64,000 bases of DNA from Rhodalgimonas zhirmunskyi (GTDB lineage Bacteria; Pseudomonadota; Alphaproteobacteria; Rhodobacterales; Rhodobacteraceae). Positions 62,552 to 64,000 of the stretch are shown piece after piece. The position numbers were made by a program, and so were the translations under genes. The notes under the pieces are model-generated. The model searched no databases. It was not told the origin of the DNA and worked only from the letters and a program-made list of their open reading frames with translations. The stretch lies in the NCBI GenBank assembly GCA_030848925.1, contig JANFFA010000001.1, forward strand, positions 930,001 through 994,000, read 5' to 3'. The first letter of the stretch is position 1, and each line of letters starts with the position of its first letter.

Positions 62552-64000
62552 ATGCGCGCGAATACTTCCGCGAAAGCGGCGCTTTTGATGGGCGCCGCTC
62601 TCATCTGGGCCATGCCCGCCACTGCACAAGACAACGTCACCGACCTCGACGCCGTCGATCTTGGCAAATCCAAGCGCGAGGTGCTGACCGATACGGCCAC
62701 CTCGCAAACCACTGTCGATCAAGAGGAAATCGAAGACCGCCAAGCCAGCACCATCGCCGAACTGGTCGATTCCGTGCCCGGCGTCACCCTGATCAACGGC
62801 CAGACCCCGCAAGGCTCGGGCATCAATATCCGCGGCTTCGGCGCCAACTCCACCTATGGCAGCGACCAAAAGGTCATCATCCAGATCGACGATGCCGATG
62901 TCGGGGCCGAGGAACTCTATCGAATCGGCACCCAGCTTTACACCGACCCGCAACTCTACAAGCAGGTCGACGTGGTGCGCGGCATGGCGGGCACGTTCGA
63001 ATACGGCTCGGGCGCGATTGGCGGCATGGTCCGGCTTGAAACCAAGGACGCCTCGGATTTCACCGGCGGCGTGCCCGGTTTCAAACTGCGCCAAACGCTG
63101 CAATTTTCGACCAACGGCGATGGCATCACCAGTTCCACCATCATGGCGTGGCAGCCGACGGATGATTTCGAAACCCTGTTCAACTACACCTATTCCGAAC
63201 AGTCGGATCAGACCGACGGCGCGGGCAACACCATCGGCAATTCCGCCTATGCCCTGCCCAGTTGGCAATTCAAGGCCAAGAAAACCTTTGGCAACGGCGA
63301 TCACGCGCTGACCTTCTCGCTCACCGATACCAATTCCGATGAAAGCGACGTGCCCTATGACACGTTCCAGACGACCGCTGGCAGCTTCGGCAATGTCGAC
63401 CGGCAAACCCATGCGCGCACCGGCACGCTGAAATACACTTACAACCCGGTCGACAACAACCTGATCGACCTCGACGTGACGCTGTCCTACGCCGATCAAC
63501 AGATCGACACCGAATATGTCGATGGCAGCTCGCCGCTTCAAACCGGCAGCGCCGCCGCCTTTTGCGCCAGCCCCTTCCTCGGGGTGGTCTGCGCCGATCA
63601 CCGCTACGAGACGACCAAGCTGACCATCAAGAACACCGCCCGGTTCGACACCGGCGCCGTCGGCCACACCCTGCGCACCGGCGTCGAGTTCAAGCGCCGC
63701 GAGCGGCTCGACGCGGCCTCGGCTGCGGGCGGCACCGATGATCGCATCGCGCTTTTCGTGGTCGATGACATGAAGATCGGCCAGCGGTTCACCTTCACCC
63801 CCGCCCTGCGCTACGAGACACAAGAGATCGGCAACGGCACGGTGTCCTATTCCAATGATGCGCTGATGGGCGGGGCCTCGGCCTTCTACAGGTTCGACAA
63901 CGGCCTCGGCTTTTTCGGCTCGGCCGCCTATACCGAGAACCTGCCGATCATCGACGATCTGACCAACCCCACCTACATGACCCAAAGCGAAAAGGCCCGC
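62552..64000 (+). CDS. hmuR: TonB-dependent heme/hemoglobin receptor, 3' truncated
   Basis: The frame runs from ATG 62552 (AGGGA upstream) to the window end, 483 codons without a stop. Residues 1-25 are a signal peptide ending ATAQ. The plug domain follows: TIAELVDSVPGVTLINGQT, NIRGFGANSTYGSDQKVIIQ, VDVVRGMAGTFEYGSGAIGG. Then come alternating beta-strand repeats of the barrel. It resembles hemoglobin/heme receptors and diverges from hmuSTUV. The C-terminal barrel, including the family's heme signature, is outside the window. Confidence 0.9.
   Translation, partial: MRANTSAKAALLMGAALIWAMPATAQDNVTDLDAVDLGKSKREVLTDTATSQTTVDQEEIEDRQASTIAELVDSVPGVTLINGQTPQGSGINIRGFGANSTYGSDQKVIIQIDDADVGAEELYRIGTQLYTDPQLYKQVDVVRGMAGTFEYGSGAIGGMVRLETKDASDFTGGVPGFKLRQTLQFSTNGDGITSSTIMAWQPTDDFETLFNYTYSEQSDQTDGAGNTIGNSAYALPSWQFKAKKTFGNGDHALTFSLTDTNSDESDVPYDTFQTTAGSFGNVDRQTHARTGTLKYTYNPVDNNLIDLDVTLSYADQQIDTEYVDGSSPLQTGSAAAFCASPFLGVVCADHRYETTKLTIKNTARFDTGAVGHTLRTGVEFKRRERLDAASAAGGTDDRIALFVVDDMKIGQRFTFTPALRYETQEIGNGTVSYSNDALMGGASAFYRFDNGLGFFGSAAYTENLPIIDDLTNPTYMTQSEKAR

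Noticed and set aside
62444-63985. A 513-codon minus-strand open frame
   Set aside because: It is antisense to the TonB-dependent receptor, whose plus-strand reading has a signal peptide, plug motifs and a ribosome-binding site.

Overview
The window reads as a gene-dense, GC-rich alphaproteobacterial chromosome, most likely a marine Rhodobacterales (Roseobacter-group) heterotroph. The basis is gene content: a TRAP transporter inside an aromatic-acid operon, a compact pob/pca operon with pcaQ, Na+-NQR with apbE and nqrM, AcnB, and an hmuSTUV-exbBD-tonB heme cluster. I see no tRNA, rRNA, insertion sequence, CRISPR array or phage gene.

Layout. 1-3 kb: tail of a DUF1289 gene, a membrane-anchored hypothetical, a TauE/SafE exporter and dusA. 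3.2-12.6 kb (minus): a nine-gene operon, SDR > enoyl-CoA hydratase > TRAP DctP-DctQ-DctM > MarR > feruloyl-CoA-type ligase > amidohydrolase > acyl-CoA dehydrogenase. It fits import of hydroxycinnamates and CoA-dependent, beta-oxidative side-chain removal to 4-hydroxybenzoate or vanillate. 12.6-22.6 kb: pcaQ, then divergent pobA-pcaC-pcaH-pcaG-BKACE-55-aa ORF-pcaD-pcaB; a mobR/mobA pair (3-hydroxybenzoate to protocatechuate); and a RidA gene. Ligase and hydroxylases therefore funnel into protocatechuate and on to beta-ketoadipate. pcaIJ and pcaF are absent here, and a beta-keto acid cleavage enzyme sits in the operon.

22.9-31 kb: nqrABCDEF (minus) with divergent apbE and nqrM, then a small membrane protein and a CBS-domain protein. 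31.3-34.1 kb: acnB. 34.2-40.0 kb (minus): a DeoR-led sugar ABC transporter operon ending in a TIM-barrel isomerase. 40.4-49.6 kb (minus): a Dpp/Opp-type ABC transporter with two M20 hydrolases and an M81 (MlrC-like) peptidase.

49.8-54.8 kb: an arsenic island with two divergent arms. The minus arm is ArsR, a DUF318/ArsP-like permease and a redox-disulfide protein. The plus arm is an ArsR-ArsC fusion, a GAPDH and ArsJ. 54.8-64 kb: a uracil-DNA glycosylase-like gene, then a heme uptake locus: minus hmuS-T-U-V, a VOC protein, exbB, two exbD and tonB, facing a divergent TonB-dependent heme receptor cut by the window end.

Notable signals: a palindrome CCGAA-N3-TTCGG shared by the hydroxycinnamate operon and the RidA promoter; paired operators at mobR/mobA and deoR; two ExbD paralogues, one with Asn in place of the membrane Asp; a 55-residue ORF overlapped at both ends inside the pca operon; and an ArsR-ArsC fusion with a five-residue repeat linker and an internal ribosome-binding site.
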